Origin: Clytia hemisphaerica
Taxonomy: Eukaryota > Cnidaria > Hydrozoa > Leptothecata > Clytiidae
Length of the DNA: 64,000 nt
Assembly: GCA_902728285.1 (NCBI GenBank)
Contig: CACVBU010001021.1
Location: 1-64,000 of the forward strand
Direction: 5' to 3'
The notes beneath the pieces are model-generated. The model worked only from the letters and a program-made list of their open reading frames with translations, searched no databases and was not told the DNA's origin. This document shows positions 10,626-24,400 of this stretch, piece after piece. The position numbers were made by a program, and so were the translations under genes. Within the stretch, counting starts at the first letter, position 1, and each line of letters begins with the position of its first letter.

Positions 10626-13600
10626 ATGCCTAAAGGCCACTTTGACTGTGGCAAGGTCACAAGTCGGAAGATACTTTACATCATAGCATTAACATCTGTG
10701 TTTTGGTTTTCTATGAACATTTTATTGCTGATAGCAAACAACCAGGCTGCAAGAGACTCTTTGAATTCATTAACATTGACATCAGATGAACATTTGGATT
10801 CACATTATATGAAACATGCAAAAGAAGTTGCACCTCTTGTAGCAGCTGGCAAAAGAGTGCATCGTGATTTACCATGGTTGAATAAAGAATTTTTTGATAA
10901 TAAAATAGTACCACAACAACAAACTGTACATAAACCTGGGCATCGTGAAGTTTATGATATTAGTAAAGAAGTAAATAAACAGCCTGGAAAAGGTGAAATG
11001 GGTGTTGCAGCATATCTTGATACAGATGCAGAAAAGAAATATGCTGAAGCCATTTTCAAAAACCATTCCTTCAATTCTGTTTTGAGTGACAAGATATCTT
11101 TGGATAGGACAATAAAAGATGTTAGAGGGGCAGAGTATGTAGCTATTATAATTTCTTTTTTTTGACTGTTTTCGATTATAAATTAGCTTATTGGTTGGAC
11201 TTAGCTTCTCAAATACAGTGACCTTGATTATCGCATCTTCAGGCCATTTTTCATACCCCTCCTGAAATGCCTAAAATTTTGGAAAAAACAGCCTTTATTT
11301 AAGTGGAAAAACACTATAGAAAAAGTAACGAATGCTGGTTTGATCTTAGTATCTCACAAGTGAGACCAATAATAAAGTAGATCATTTAAGATAAATGAAC
11401 ACTGAACACCGCTAAATTATATTGAAAAAATAAAAGAACTCATTAAAATTGTATTGTGCATGTCGTATATTTCAGATGTGCAAGGCAACATTCCAGCTAT
11501 CCTTCGAATCTCCCTACTGCTAGTGTTGTAATATGTTTTCACAATGAAGCAAAAAGTGTGTTACTTCGTACTGTACACAGTGTAATCAATCGAACCCCTC
11601 CTGATCTACTCAAGGAAATTGTCATAGTGGATGATAAAAGTGAATATGGTAGGATATTTTTTAGTTACTCCATTTATATCTGTTTTTTAAGAAGTTTCAT
11701 GTATTGATGAGCATGCTTCAAAATGTTTTACATTTTAAATGCTCCATTGAGAAACACATAATGAGACAGCACTTTGAACAATATCCTCTCTGACAATACT
11801 TTAGACATTGCCCCTTGTGGTATGATAAATTTTCTCATTACCAATCCCTCCATTTTAATCCCTTTTTCGATACCTTTAAATAACTAAGCCAAATTTTCTC
11901 ACTTCACAGCAAATCTAAAGAAACCGATTGACGACCATGTCAAGCAGTTATCAAACAAAGTTGTTGTCGTGCGCAATGCTAAAAGATCGGGTTTGATCAA
12001 ATCCAGACTTGCCGGTGCAGAAAAAGCTACAGGAGACGTCATCGTATTTCTTGATTCTCATTGTGAAACTACTCCTGGTTGGGTTGAACCCCTTCTTGCA
12101 AGGATCGCCGAAGACAGGTATTCTTTCTATAGTTTTCTATTTACATGCTTTTTTTATAAGAAAATCTTTGGAAGAACACAAGGCTGAAAATTGGCTGAGC
12201 TAAAATTTATATTCATTATATATTGGACCTACCGGGAGGTCCTTTAATTTGACCGTTGTCCGTTCGTCTGTTACAAGCTTTTCTCGGGATTGGCTCATTA
12301 GTTTTTTTTTATTTTTTGCACAATGATACAAAATAGTAATACCTGAAAAGTGACGGAGCCCGATTTTTGAAAAAAATTTTTGGGGGGCAAATTTGGGCCA
12401 AAAACTACCTAAAAATAAGGTTTTTTGGACTTTGTGCAAAATTGCTTCATTAGTTTTTCCTGATTTTTGGCAGAAAGATAGAGTGCAAGGTACCCTAAAA
12501 TGTGGCTGAAGCAATTTTTCTCGGAAAATTTTTTTTCGTCGTCAAATACGGATTTTCGCAAATTTGGGCCAAAAACTACCTAAAAATAAGGTTTTTTGGA
12601 CTTGGTGCAAAATTGCTTCATTAGTTTTTCCTGATTTTTGGCAGAAAGATAGAGTGCAAGGTACCCTAAAATGTGGCTGAAGTAATTTTTCTCGGAAAAT
12701 TTTTTTTCGTCGTCAAATACGGATTTTCGTTTTTTGGGAAAATTCCCTTTTACCATTTTCCTGTTAGCAGCTTTTCTCGGGATCGGCTCATTATTTTTAT
12801 TTCAGATTTTGCACAATGATACAAAATAGCAATGCCTAAAAAGTGACGGAGCCCGATTTTGAAAAAAAATTTGGGGGCAAATTTGGCCAAAAACTACCTA
12901 AGAATAAGGTTTTTTGGACTTGGTGCAAAATTGCTTCATTAGTTTTTCCTGATTTTTGTAAGAAAGATAGAGTGCAAGGTACCTTAAAATGTGGCTGAAG
13001 TAATTTTTCTCGGAAAATTTTTCTTCGTCCTAAAATTTTCAAAAAAAGACGACCAAGTTACAGAATGATAAAAGAAAATAAATCAGACGTTTTTGCATTG
13101 TTCTAAAACTTATTGTGTTTGCTCAATACCAATAGTAAAAAGTAGAACACCTACTTTTATCTGATTTTGATCAACAGGTAGGTCCATTCAGCATGTTGCT
13201 TGTTTTTAAATTCATTTCTGGTTCTTTAAACTTTCAACAGCGTTTATTTACCATCAAAACTACTTCTAGAAAAGTCAATTTTACTTATTTAGGATTTCCG
13301 CATTTCAAACTATCTTATTATGGCAAAAATGTGACTTTGTTCTTTCGATTTTGCACACTAGATCCAATGTAGTTGTGCCCATCATTGAAGTGTTGAACGC
13401 GGACACATTGGAATACAGTGCTGCCAATAATCCTGACCAACGAGGTGGTTTCGGATGGGATTTAATGTATAAATGGAAACCAATTCCCCTAGAAGAACAA
13501 AAATTAAGGAAAAGTCATATTGATGTTATCAGGTTATTTTATCATTTTATTTGATACTGATTTATAATAAGTTCTCTTTAAAATGCCTGAAGCTCTCGTA

Positions 13601-16600
13601 AAGGTTTTGTTGGGCAAGCGGCTATTCCTTTGCTTTAGAAGCTCTGTGATTTTACAGTACATCTTTAACTGCACGATTGATAATGACCTTTCTTTGAAAC
13701 GTTATACAAGTTTATTGGGTTTGATAGTGAGGGAGACTTTGTAATTATGTATCTTTTTTTTTTTAATTTCAGGACTCCAGCGATGGCAGGTGGTTTGTTC
13801 GCAATCCATCGTCAATATTTTTATGATATGGGTTCCTATGATGAAGAGATGGACATCTGGGGTGGGGAAAATCTTGAAATGTCCTTCAGGGTAGGATGAT
13901 AATGCTATGGTTTTATTTCTGCTAACTTGAAAAGATTTGCATACGAACTGACATTTTATTCAAGAGAATTCTCCAGAAGTTAAGAGCCATTTTTTTTAAG
14001 AGTCTTCAGGGTGTGATACCTCATCCTCTTGGATTTTGATGAAATTTTAAACAAATGATCCATCACACAAGAAAATAAGACCCTGAAAATTTCACCTTGA
14101 TATCTCAAGTAGTTTTGAAGATACAGCGTCTCAAAGATAGGCTACTAAGCGGAAATTGACCCCTAAAAATCATGAACTCTGGTGGGGAGCAGATTTTGAA
14201 AGCCAATGAATTTTTATTCAAGTACATTAGAAAGCTGATTTACAGTGGATTTCAAGAACTTTTTGTAGGGAATCAGAAAAAATCAAATTGAGTCTCCAAA
14301 ATTTTCCCCAAAAATCTTTAGCACCTCCTGTAGAGGGCTTCAAACTTTGTGTAATCTGGGTTTGGAAGCACTTTTAGCTGTCTGCTGATGGTCCTTGAGA
14401 CTTTTTTGAAGCAAACTTTTGACCTGGAGTGGTTTACTGGTGGGTTTTGGCCACAAAAATAACATTTTCAGTATTTCTATTTTTGCGTAACCGTCAAAAA
14501 TGGCCGAAAAAATTGCTATTTTGGCTGATCTGGAGCAAAATTCAAGATGGCGTATCTTTTTGAACCCCCTACAAATTTTTTTGAAACTTTCAGTAATGCT
14601 TCCTTAGTAGGTCTAGTTTATAACCTCAAAAAATCTCAGTGGGGCCTTGAAGTCTCTTAAAGATATGATCGATTGAAAATTTGCTTAACTTCGTTGTTTT
14701 TTCCCTCCTAAATGCTAAATCAGGCCCACTTAGGGCTCTAAAGGTAAATTCTTGTCAAAATATTGGTTGATCTTCTCTAGCCAACTAATCATTGGCATTA
14801 AGGGAACAACTGTAAAAAAATTCAGGTCATTTCCATTAACAGATGACATTTTATGACTGTTTCTTTATTTTTAAATATAGAATATGTAAAAAAATGGGAC
14901 TGACATCTGGCCTTTCCTACCATTTCAGGGCCTATATTTTCAGGAAAAGCCTCAACCTTTCACAGTTTGGTAAATATTATTCCTAAATATAAGCAGGTTA
15001 CTTCAACTAAATGGGTTTAACAGTACTTAATTCCTATTCAAAAACTTTTTAGACTCATTCAGAAATCCTACTTTGACAATAATTTGCGCTTTACTGCAAA
15101 ATTTCTAAGTCTAAGTGTCGTGATTAACTTTAGAATGTCCAATATTTCTTGTCCAGAAGATTTAAACATCATTGTTTGCAGTATCTCATAAAATATCACC
15201 CTAGTAATGTTGCTTAGTTATTTAAGAATCAACAAGTAAGGCTGTCAGTATACACAAATATAGAGATATTGGACATTCTAAAGTTAATCACGACACTTGG
15301 ACTTAGAAATTTTGCGGTAAAGCGCAAATTATTGTCAAAGTAGGATTTCTGAATGAGTCTAAAAAGTTTTTGAATAGGAATTAAGTACTGTTAAACCCAT
15401 TTAGTTGAAGTAACCTGCTTATATTTAAGAATAATATTCACCAAACTGTGAAAGGTTGAGGCTTTTCCTGAAAATATAGGCCCTGGAATGGTAGGAAAGG
15501 CCAGATGTCAGTCTCATTTTTTTACATATTCTATACTTAAAAATAAAGAAACAGTCATAAAATGTCATCTGTTAATGGAAATGACCTGAATTTTTTTACA
15601 GTTGTTCCCTTAATGCCAATGATTAGTTGGCTAGAGAAGATCAACCAATATTTTGACAAGAATTTACCTTTAGAGCCCTTAAGTGGGCCTGATTTAGCAT
15701 TTTAGGAGGGAAAAAACAACGAAGTTAAGCAAATTTTCAATCGATCATATCTTTAAGAGACTTCAAGGCCCCACTGAGATTTTTTGAGGTTATAAACTAG
15801 ACCTACTAAGGAAGCATTACTGAAAGTTTCAAAAAAATTTGTAGGGGGTTCAAAAAGATACGCCATCTTGAATTTTGCTCCAGATCAGCCAAAATAGCAT
15901 TTTTTTCGGCCATTTTTGACGGTTACGCAAAAATAGAAATACTGAAAATGTTATTTTTGTGGCCAAAACCCACCAGTAAACCACTCCAGGTCAAAAGTTT
16001 GCTTCAAAAAAATCTCCAAGGACCATCAGCAGACAGCTAAAAGTGCTTCTAAACCCAGATTACACAAAGTTTGAAGCCCTCTACAGGAGATGCTAAAGAT
16101 TTTCGAGGAAAATTTTGGAGACTCAATTTGATTTTTTCTGATTCCCTACAAAAAGTTCTTGAAATCCACTGTAAATCAGCTTTCTAATGTACTTGAATAA
16201 AAATTCATTGGCTTTCAAAATCTGCTCCCCACCAGAGTTCATGATTTTTAGGGGTCAATTTTCGCTTAGTAGCCTATCTTTGAGACGCTGTATCTTCAAA
16301 AATACTTGAGATATCAAGGTGAAATTTTCATGGTCTTATTTTCTTGTGTGATGGATCATTTGGTCAAAATTTCATCAAAATCTAAGAGGGTGAGGTATCA
16401 CACTTTCTTTATTCTGAAGATTTTTAAAAAAAATGGCTCTTAAATACCTAGAAATGTTGATAGTTAAGATCTTTGAATTTTAAGTAGCGTTTTCTTAATA
16501 AATTTACAAAAATGTTTCCTTGAAATCATAGCCGATCTTCATGTAACTTGTCAAAAAGATGCTACTATGTCACCCCATTTTTACTTATTGATGTTTATTC

Positions 16601-19257
16601 TATTTCTTAGATCTGGATGTGCGGAGGTCGTGTCGAAATTATTCCTTGTTCAAGAGTAGGTCATATCTTCCGTAAATACACTAGCCCGTATAAATTTCCA
16701 GATGGCGTAGAGAAAACATTGGCAAAGAATTTGAATCGATTAGCAGAAGTGTGGATGGATGATTACAAGGAATTGTACTACAACAAACGACCACATTCGA
16801 AGTAAGATGAGTTGGATTAGAAGCACTTTTTATTTGTCAAAAACTTATTAAAGGTTATCATTTAATGTATCTGCTACTATTTGCTTAAAAAAGAAAGAAC
16901 TTTTTTTCTTCCTTCTGCGTCACGCGAGCACAAATTTTGAGAAATACACAGGTTGCAAAATTATATCAAAACAAAACATGAGATTGTGATTACTCGAAAA
17001 AGTTCGCGTGATTTTATTCCCATGTTACTTGCTTTATAACTTACAGCTGATAACCTTATTAGTGTCGACAAAATCGAACCAATCAAAAATAAATGTCATG
17101 TAACAAGCACATAAAAATTTCGAGTAAAAGCGTGATTTGTTTTCAGACTTTAATTTTGCAATCTGTGTATTTCATTGTTTATTCTGATTTGTCAGCATAG
17201 AGCCGCGCCTTCTTTCTATATCATAAAAAAAATATATCCTTAAATCCATGCAAATAATTTGTAATTGCAATAATGAGCATCAACCATTTGATTCCAGTAA
17301 TACTAATAGTAATTTTTATTGTTCATTTATTACCAGTTATTACAGCAAATTCTAGGTATGTTACCAGTAAGTCAAAGATTAATCGATGATAAACCAACTA
17401 CGCGATTAAAAATGCTATACTTTAAAATGCTAAAAAGAAAATTTTCTTCAATTATCTTATTTCAGAGGTATGCCATTTGGTGATGTCAGTGGAAGGCGAG
17501 CATTACGTAATAAATTAGGTTGTAAAAGTTTCAAATGGTACTTGGACAATATTTATCCAGATGCACCAATACTTGACCCTTATCCACCTGCTAAAGGAGA
17601 AGTATAGATTTCGTTTTATATTAATTAAAATTGAATTATTTATTAATATCTTCAGTTCATCTTCATCATAAAATACCCCGGTCTGGAAGGCTTTTGTTTA
17701 TTTCTATTGTTAACAGTTAGAGCTTGCGTTCGCTAATCGACTTGTTTTGCATACTTTTTGATCATGTGATTGAAAACTAGACCAAACCCAAGAGGAGAAT
17801 TTGGTAACGTGATCAAAAAGTTTGCAAATCGCATCTTGCCTTTTATTTATAACAAAAGAAAATTTGACAATAAAGCTAAAACAATACATTGCCAGACCAG
17901 TGTTTTTTATAATGACTATGATCTTATTAACACCTTCATTTCAACTATAGCCATAATAACGGGACCGAGTGAAGAGGTCTTTTGATATTGACAGTTAGAA
18001 ATACTCATCCTTCGACAACAGAAGGTTGGTCTTACTCGTGCTTGTGGTCTGCTCGGAAAAGACTCGCCTATTGTAATCTCTCACAACAACACTGTTTGTT
18101 CTTGTAGATACGTAATCCATCGTCAGGAGTTTGTTTGGATACCATGGGAACAGTAAAAGGTGATGAAGCAGTCAAGCGGAAAGTTGGAATGTATCCTTGT
18201 CATAGCCAGGGTGGAAATCAGGTAACGGTCATGATTAATGTGTCAATTTAAGTAATAGATCTAGAAATCAGCATCTAATGAGCGATCTTCTTTGCTGTTT
18301 CACTACTCATTTGAACCGTGTCTGTTTTGGTCAATTATGCTGGTGGAAATTATCTGTTCAACGTCTTTTCCTTACAATAAACAATCTTAAAGTCGCACAA
18401 ACATTCTAAAGTGTTTTCATCCTTTCTTTCCAGCATTTCATTTTCACAAAGAAAGGGGAAATTCAATTTGATGAAGATTATTGTTTTGATGTGTCCAGTA
18501 ATTCTCCTGGTGCAAACATTGAACTATGGAAATGTCACGGCTTTGGTGGAAATCAAAAGTTCATCCATAACGGACCAGTGGTATGTATGTGTTTGTAGGT
18601 CTAATTATCGAACGCTTCCCCTCTTGAAATCACTAAAATTATGTATGGTAAAAACCATTGAGTTTGAAGCCACGAAGGGGCTAGAAAGGGATCTTCAACC
18701 TTTCGTAAGCAAGAAAAAGTGAAGCCCTAAAGTTTACCCCGCATTTAGAAATTTTGTTTGAAAAGCACGGATCCTTAATGGGAAAAAAAGTGGCTTCATT
18801 TCCCATCCAGGAGATGCGATCTAGCCTCATCATCGGAGCTTTGAAATCAATGGTAAAAACAGGCTTATTGTAAAAAAGGTCTCTTAAAAGAAGTGCCCTT
18901 TTTGGCTGCCATCGGAGCCTGCCAAGCCTTTCTCGAATAATAGTCTATATGCCATCGACAAGTGAAATTATAAGTTCCTTGCTGGGGATTCTAAATGACT
19001 TTCTGTCAAGAAATAAAATGAGAGGTGAGGATAATTCCTTTCAGATTCCTCTATTTGGTATGTAGTTCTTCAACTTAGTGACATTTAAAATGAGTTACAA
19101 TATTCTGTTATAGGGTGAGATACGTCATGAGCCAACTGGGCAATGTGTTGATAGAGGGAATTCTGGTGCCACTCTTGTCATTATGAAACCTTGTAATGGA
19201 GCTGCTAATCAGAAATGGAAATTCTCACATTATAACGCAACCAGGCCTGCAACTTGA
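10626..19257 (+). CDS. GALNT11: Polypeptide N-acetylgalactosaminyltransferase (GALNT11-like)
   Basis: Transfers GalNAc from UDP-GalNAc to Ser/Thr of secreted proteins in the Golgi, starting mucin-type O-glycosylation. Ten coding exons: 10626-11134, 11476-11648, 11910-12117, 13362-13532, 13773-13890, 16611-16801, 17466-17601, 18108-18221, 18434-18580, 19114-19257; all junctions are GT/AG with matching phase, giving 636 aa. Type II membrane topology: one hydrophobic segment at residues about 18-39 ([13 protein letters not shown]). The GT-A domain carries the metal-binding DSHCE (DxH), the WGGENLE Gal/GalNAc motif and [12 protein letters not shown]-terminal ricin-type lectin domain has CLD-like motifs (CLDTMG, CFDVSS, CVDRGN) and QxF/QxW-type repeats. 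[13 protein letters not shown] and the RGGF.W.L..KW stretch resemble GALNT11 most, but assigning the subfamily needs a phylogeny. Introns hold three inverted-repeat elements. Confidence 0.95.
12224..13186 (+). mobile_element. TGGACCTACC-family element, copy 1 (GALNT intron 3)
   Basis: The ends are TGGACCTACC (12224) and its complement GGTAGGTCCA (ending 13186). Just inside the left end lies a second GGAGGTCC and a GTCCGTTCGTCTGTTAC motif. The interior contains three direct copies of a unit of about 170-300 bp with GGTTTTTTGGACTT and CAAAATTGCTTCATTAG. The same family recurs at 22775, 33686 and (inverted) 60167. There is no coding capacity. Confidence 0.8.
13984..16439. mobile_element. 2.46-kb near-perfect foldback, TTAA-flanked (GALNT intron 5)
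   Basis: Arms of about 1.2 kb are inverted copies with few mismatches, centred near 15215. The ends are GAGCCATTTTTTTTAA on the left and the complement on the right. Both sides are flanked by TTAA (13980-13983 and 16440-16443), the target of piggyBac-type transposases; the class is inferred from that tetranucleotide only. No open frame of note. Once transcribed in the GALNT pre-mRNA it would form a hairpin with about 1.2 kb of duplex. Confidence 0.85.
16940..17172. mobile_element. Small MITE in GALNT intron 6
   Basis: GAAATACACAGGTTGCAAAA on the left is matched by the inverted TTTTGCAATCTGTGTATTTC on the right. Further inward pairing is weaker (ATTACTCGAA/TTCGAGTAA). It is non-coding. Confidence 0.6.
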
Positions 19258-19691
19258 AGAGATTCCTCATTGGAAGAGCATATGTAGTGAGATATTGATC
19301 TGGAAGGTGTTACCGAAGCCATGAATTATCACTGATCTAAAACTGCCTCGATTATGCATTTAAATTTCTATTTTGAAAGACGCAGACTGAGGAGGTTGTT
19401 TAGCTGGTTACTTCACTTACACCCGATCAAGGCGATATTTTAATTACTTAATGCTAACGGGTCTCTATTGCTGTCTCTATTGCTGATGGGTAAGTATGGA
19501 TAAGTAGTCACTATCAATTAAACAATATAGGATTTTAATTGGCTCTTGATTTTTATCGTCGAGGGTAACTTAAAATATGATTGGACTGGAATGTTCATCT
19601 GAAAAGCATATCTAAGAAAAGAAGCGTTCTCTTAAAAATTTCAAAATGGTATTAAAATATATATCGAGTCGTTTCGGTCTTTATATCTTTG

Positions 19692-19697
19692 AATAAA
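19692..19697 (+). other. Candidate poly(A) signal for GALNT
   Basis: AATAAA lies 435 bp after the GALNT stop codon. A second AATAAA occurs at 19994-19999. Either could end the transcript. Confidence 0.45.
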
Positions 19698-19699
19698 AG

Positions 19700-21380
19700 G
19701 ATACTAGAGGTCCCAATTACGCCACTTACTTTTTATATTGGTCTTAAACCTCAAACTTAATAATAAAACTCGACGAAATTGTTATATAAGAAAAATTGCT
19801 TACAAGTTAGCAAAGATTATTTCATTCAGTTTTTTATTGAAATCTTTGGAACGTAGTGCCGTGCATTTAAAGTATCAGTATAAGCTTGATTATGGCCACT
19901 TTTCCAAATTTTCCGGGAATTTTCGTTCATTAAAAGAAAAGAGAAAGTCTTTTTATATTATCAGAATTATATATTTATTAGCTAGTTATTTCTAATAAAG
20001 GTTCAAATCTTTATGTAAACGTTTTATAGGTATTACTACCGTTTGCATTAAAAATTCTCTGAGAACCGTATTAACTTATTTTATTTTTCAGCGCTTTTTA
20101 ATAATCAAAGTAGTTCAAGTAAGAGTATTTTCATTAAAGAAACGCCCTTTTTCTCGACAGAGATCTTCATTTCTTCTTTGCATCCTCAGGTTTATTTATA
20201 GTGCTGAAATTTTTATAGTTTATGATAAAAAATATATTACCAAAAGTATTAATTTTTGAATTTTATTGATTTTCGAATTTATAATTATACAGTTGAATTG
20301 ATTTGTTATATTTTTTATTTACAATTTTTAATTTACTTTGTTCAAAATTTTTGATAAATTTTTAGTTTTTGTTTGTGATACGGTTGGGTAGAAATTTTGT
20401 GAAATTCGTGTCAGATAGACAAAAAATTTCGGATTTCTAATTTTTAACGCATTACAGTAATGAGCACTTAAACCTTGCCTTCTGAAATTGTTCACTAAGT
20501 TTCACAACGCTGCGAAATTCGTAAAAAACAGTATCGATCGAAGCTCGATTCTCCCGATGATGAGAGAAGAATCTCTCGAAACGTAGCCAAACGTAAATCT
20601 CGTGATCCAAGCCACGATAAACTTCCAATATCGACAATATGTTTCTATTGAAAACGCATTATTTTGATATTCTTGGCCCTTTAGCTTGAGGTTTTTTCGA
20701 TAAATTTTTTGAGCTATATTACAATATCGAACTTTATTAAAATTACATAACAGCTTTTAAAGAATTTTTCTAGATTTTTAAAAGGAGAAAAGTTTATTTA
20801 TGATGATATATACTAACTGAAAAAATGTACTACGTTTTTATTTCTAAGGTTATACCTTTGAAGATCTGACAGCATTCTTCGCCACGGCTAGATTGATATG
20901 TTTTCAGTAAACATGATCTTTTAGTGAGTTAAACCATAGTGTTTGTTTTACCCTCGAAATTAGTAAATCTTATTGGTTGAAAATGATGTCACATGACTTT
21001 CCGTGGCAAAGAAGAGACACGAGGCTAAGATTTTCTTAGCTGTTAATTTTGGTCCATTGTCAGTTGTTTTTGTTACTTCCAAATATTCAGAAAGTTCAGA
21101 GGGTCCCGGGATGCTCTTAAATATAATATACTATTTTCTTTACTTGAAAGCTGTGTTTTGAAATGAAGTATTTGAAAGCGAAGGTTTAGAGTGTTCTTTA
21201 GATGTATATTTTTTTTCGATTCTAAACTTCTTAGGATTGTTATTATAATTCCTTTTTGCAGTCAAATTCATTGCATCAAGTCAATGTCGAAAATTCATCC
21301 GTTGTAATGGTCAAAATATTCGTTTACAATTAGTGTTATGTAATTGTAACTTAAACTCGACTCATTTCTTTTTTCGTCAC
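19700..21380. other. Intergenic between GALNT and INO80D
   Basis: AT-rich with no coding exon supported, apart from the ribozyme-like patch at 20440-20660. An acceptor-like TCACAG at about 21382 suggests that the INO80D first coding exon is preceded by a 5'-UTR intron, so the promoter probably lies within this stretch. Confidence 0.4.
20540..20590 (+). ncRNA. Degenerate hammerhead-ribozyme-like core (Penelope relic?)
   Basis: CCGATGA (20554-20560) is followed by a hairpin GAGAG...CTCTC and then GAAAC (from 20578). This is the order CUGANGA - stem II - GAAA of the hammerhead core, with C instead of U at the fourth core position. Penelope-like elements are known to carry hammerhead motifs in their terminal repeats, and a similar core is present in the Penelope element at 35.4 kb. 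I infer an isolated degenerate terminal fragment. The other stems cannot be confirmed by eye. Confidence 0.35.
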
Positions 21381-21415
21381 AGCAAAAAATAAAAAAAAAC
21401 AAAAAATATCAAAAT

Positions 21416-24400
21416 ATGTTTGAAGGAAAAAACATACACTTATCACCGATCGATGGCAAACCATTATGCAGTTTCAGCAAGAAGCTTTGTCGACAAAGAC
21501 GTCTTCACAATTACGCGTTTTGTATACGGCATATTTTGGAAGATACTGATTCACCTTTCAAACAATGTCCTTATCAAACGAAGTCAGGAGATATTTGTAT
21601 CAACGCTGTACCTGTTGCTGCTGCAAGAGAGTATGTCTATTTTGCTATTCATTTGATCTTTATACGCCCGACAGTGCCAGTATTGATTTTTTTTTTGTTA
21701 TTACAGTGAAGTCTCTATAACTCGAACACGCACGGGGAAAACAAATCTTTTTCGAATTATGTAGTAAGGCTTATAAGGCATTGTTAACTGAAGGGACCAA
21801 ACCTGTAAAACCTGTTCGAGTTAAAGAGACATTAGAGTTATATGGGTTCGAATTAAAGAGGTTCCACAATATAAGATCTTTGCCTTAAGAAGGTCACCCT
21901 TTCGTTTGATAATTCGGGAATTTTAGATTTCGTAGCAATACTTTATTGATTGTTCTCTTTTGATATTCATATATTTAGATATTGCAATAAGCATATGCTC
22001 ATGATGGGGCTACAACCAAAGACTACCAAAACTCAAATAGACAAGAAACCTGTTACTACTACAGTTAAGAAAGCATGTTCCAAGGCTATCAAAAGTAAAA
22101 TCTCCACAAATAGCAGTAAAAAAGTGATGCATTTGATGGAAACACTTCAAAAAGAAGATGCAACGAAAAGTACGCATGCGCGTAAACGACAAAAATCATA
22201 TGACCGTTATTTGTCAATGTCGGTGATGAGGCGTCATATTTGGAGCAAACAACCTCGCTCTGATGTCATGAAAGAATTGATTGAAAACAAGAAGTATTTT
22301 AGAAAGACAAAGAAAAAGAAGACGCTGACTAGCTACAGTAAGAAATTGTATTCGGTAAACTGATACTTGCTATTGTTTTACTCTAGATTGATATTATTTA
22401 TTCCACAATATTGTTTTTATGCCTTCGGCTATTGTCGGCTAAGGATCCTTATCTATGCTAGAGGTGACCTCTCAGAGTTGAATCTTTTCAATGTGTTTTA
22501 TTGGTTTTGGAAGTATGTATTTGTTTGCACGCGTAATTCATCGATAAATTTCTAAGAGCCGTGCTTGTGTACTTCATAACGATAAAGGTTGGAAAACGAA
22601 GGCAAATGTTGGTTAACCTATTAAGTGCCACTGAAATCATGTGAGGTCCGCTCGAAATTTCGGTTCTGCACCTGTGCTGGTAAGTCTTGGGCCTAGGAGC
22701 GCTGCGACGGCATTTTCTTAGTAGAGGTAATGGTAATTTTAGTGGGTTGATGTTATTTTTGAAAAGTCTCTTTTTGGACCTACCCCGGTGGAGGTCCTAT
22801 AAATTAACCTGTGTTTGTTCGTCCGTTCGTCCGTCCGTTTGTCTGTTACCAACTTTTCTCAGGGTTGAATCATAGGAATCTTTTGATTTTTGGTACAAAG
22901 GTGCAAAATGGTAGTGGCCAAAATGTGACGGAGCCCGATTTTCGAAAAAAAAAATTTTGGGCCAATTTGGGCCAAAAAACGGCTAAAAAACGGGTTTTTT
23001 AGACTTTGTGAAAAATTGGGTCATTAATTTTTTCTGATTTTTTGTATGAAAGTAGGGTACCATCATAGGTAAAAGATGGCTCAAGCAGATTTTTGCAAAA
23101 AAATTTTGTTGGCTCAAAAAACGCATGTTTATCTATAAGAATCACTATTAATAAGCATACATCAATGTTCTTAGTCAAATTACTCAATTTTTTTATGAGA
23201 TAGATGTTTTTTTTGCTCATGAGGGCTTACTTCTAGAGAGTATGTGTGTTTAGACATGAAATTTTGGTTGCTTAGCGTGTTTTTAAAGAAAAACTGGCCG
23301 AATTCGGTATTTTTTTATAAGCACATTATCAATTACTTAGGTATTAGCTTTTCTTGAGATTAGCTCTTTCATTCTTTGTGATTTTTTGCACAAAGATGCA
23401 TAACTTTAAACCCTTAAATGTGACGGAGCCCGATTTCCGAAAAAAAATGTTTTTGGGCAAATTTGGGCCAAAAAACGGCTAAAAAAAGGGTTTTTTGGAC
23501 TTTGTGAAACATTGGATCATTGTTTTTTTCTGATTTTTTCTGATTTTTTACATGAAAGTAGGTAAAAGATGGCTCGAGCAGATTTTTGTAAAAAATAATT
23601 TTTCAGCTAAAAAACGCATCTTTATTTATAAGAATCACTATTAATGAGCATACACCAATGTTCTTAGCCAAATTACTCAATTTTTTAATAAGAAAGATGT
23701 TTTTTTTTGCTCACGAAGTCCTGAATATGAAAGATTATTTCAAGAGCATGAAATTTTGGTTTCTAGACGTTTTTTTTATAAGAAACAAACGACTAATTTT
23801 AGTAGATCGTCCCTATTTCTGTTCTGAATGATTGTTTAACAGTCATGCTCACGTAGATATCAATTATATTTGTTAAATGCATAACCAGGTAGGTCCATAA
23901 AAGTATCACTTGTCTCTTTTCATTTCAGCTCTGGGAACATCCGAAGATGAAAGTGACAGCTTCATTGAATCATTTCAACAACAATTTGATAACGATGGCA
24001 GGTAATGCACTCTCTCTCTCTTTCTCTCTAGAAACTCGACAATGTATTTTCTTTACTATGGTAAAGTTTTATATGAAAATTATTGAAATCAAACAATATT
24101 ACGCAGTAACTCGCATTTAAGATAAACTCTGATATTTCGTCCTAATGTCCATGTGTTGTGGGGAAAGCAACGAAACTTTTAATGTGTAAGATAATCGAAG
24201 ATTCCAGGTCAATCGTATTGCTAATTTTTTATCGATTTGCTTTACAATTTTTTCTGCAAACAGACAAAATATTCCTCTGAGTCTCTGTTACTCTAATCCT
24301 TAGTTCAACAACACACAATAGCTTTATTTTCATTTTCAATTTGACAAATAAGATCTTTAAAAATGATGTTGACAAAATAATGATCTTCTTATCTCCTCTG

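Noticed and set aside
24008..24030. TCTC microsatellite as a regulatory element
   Set aside because: Short simple repeat just inside an intron; nothing beyond chance.
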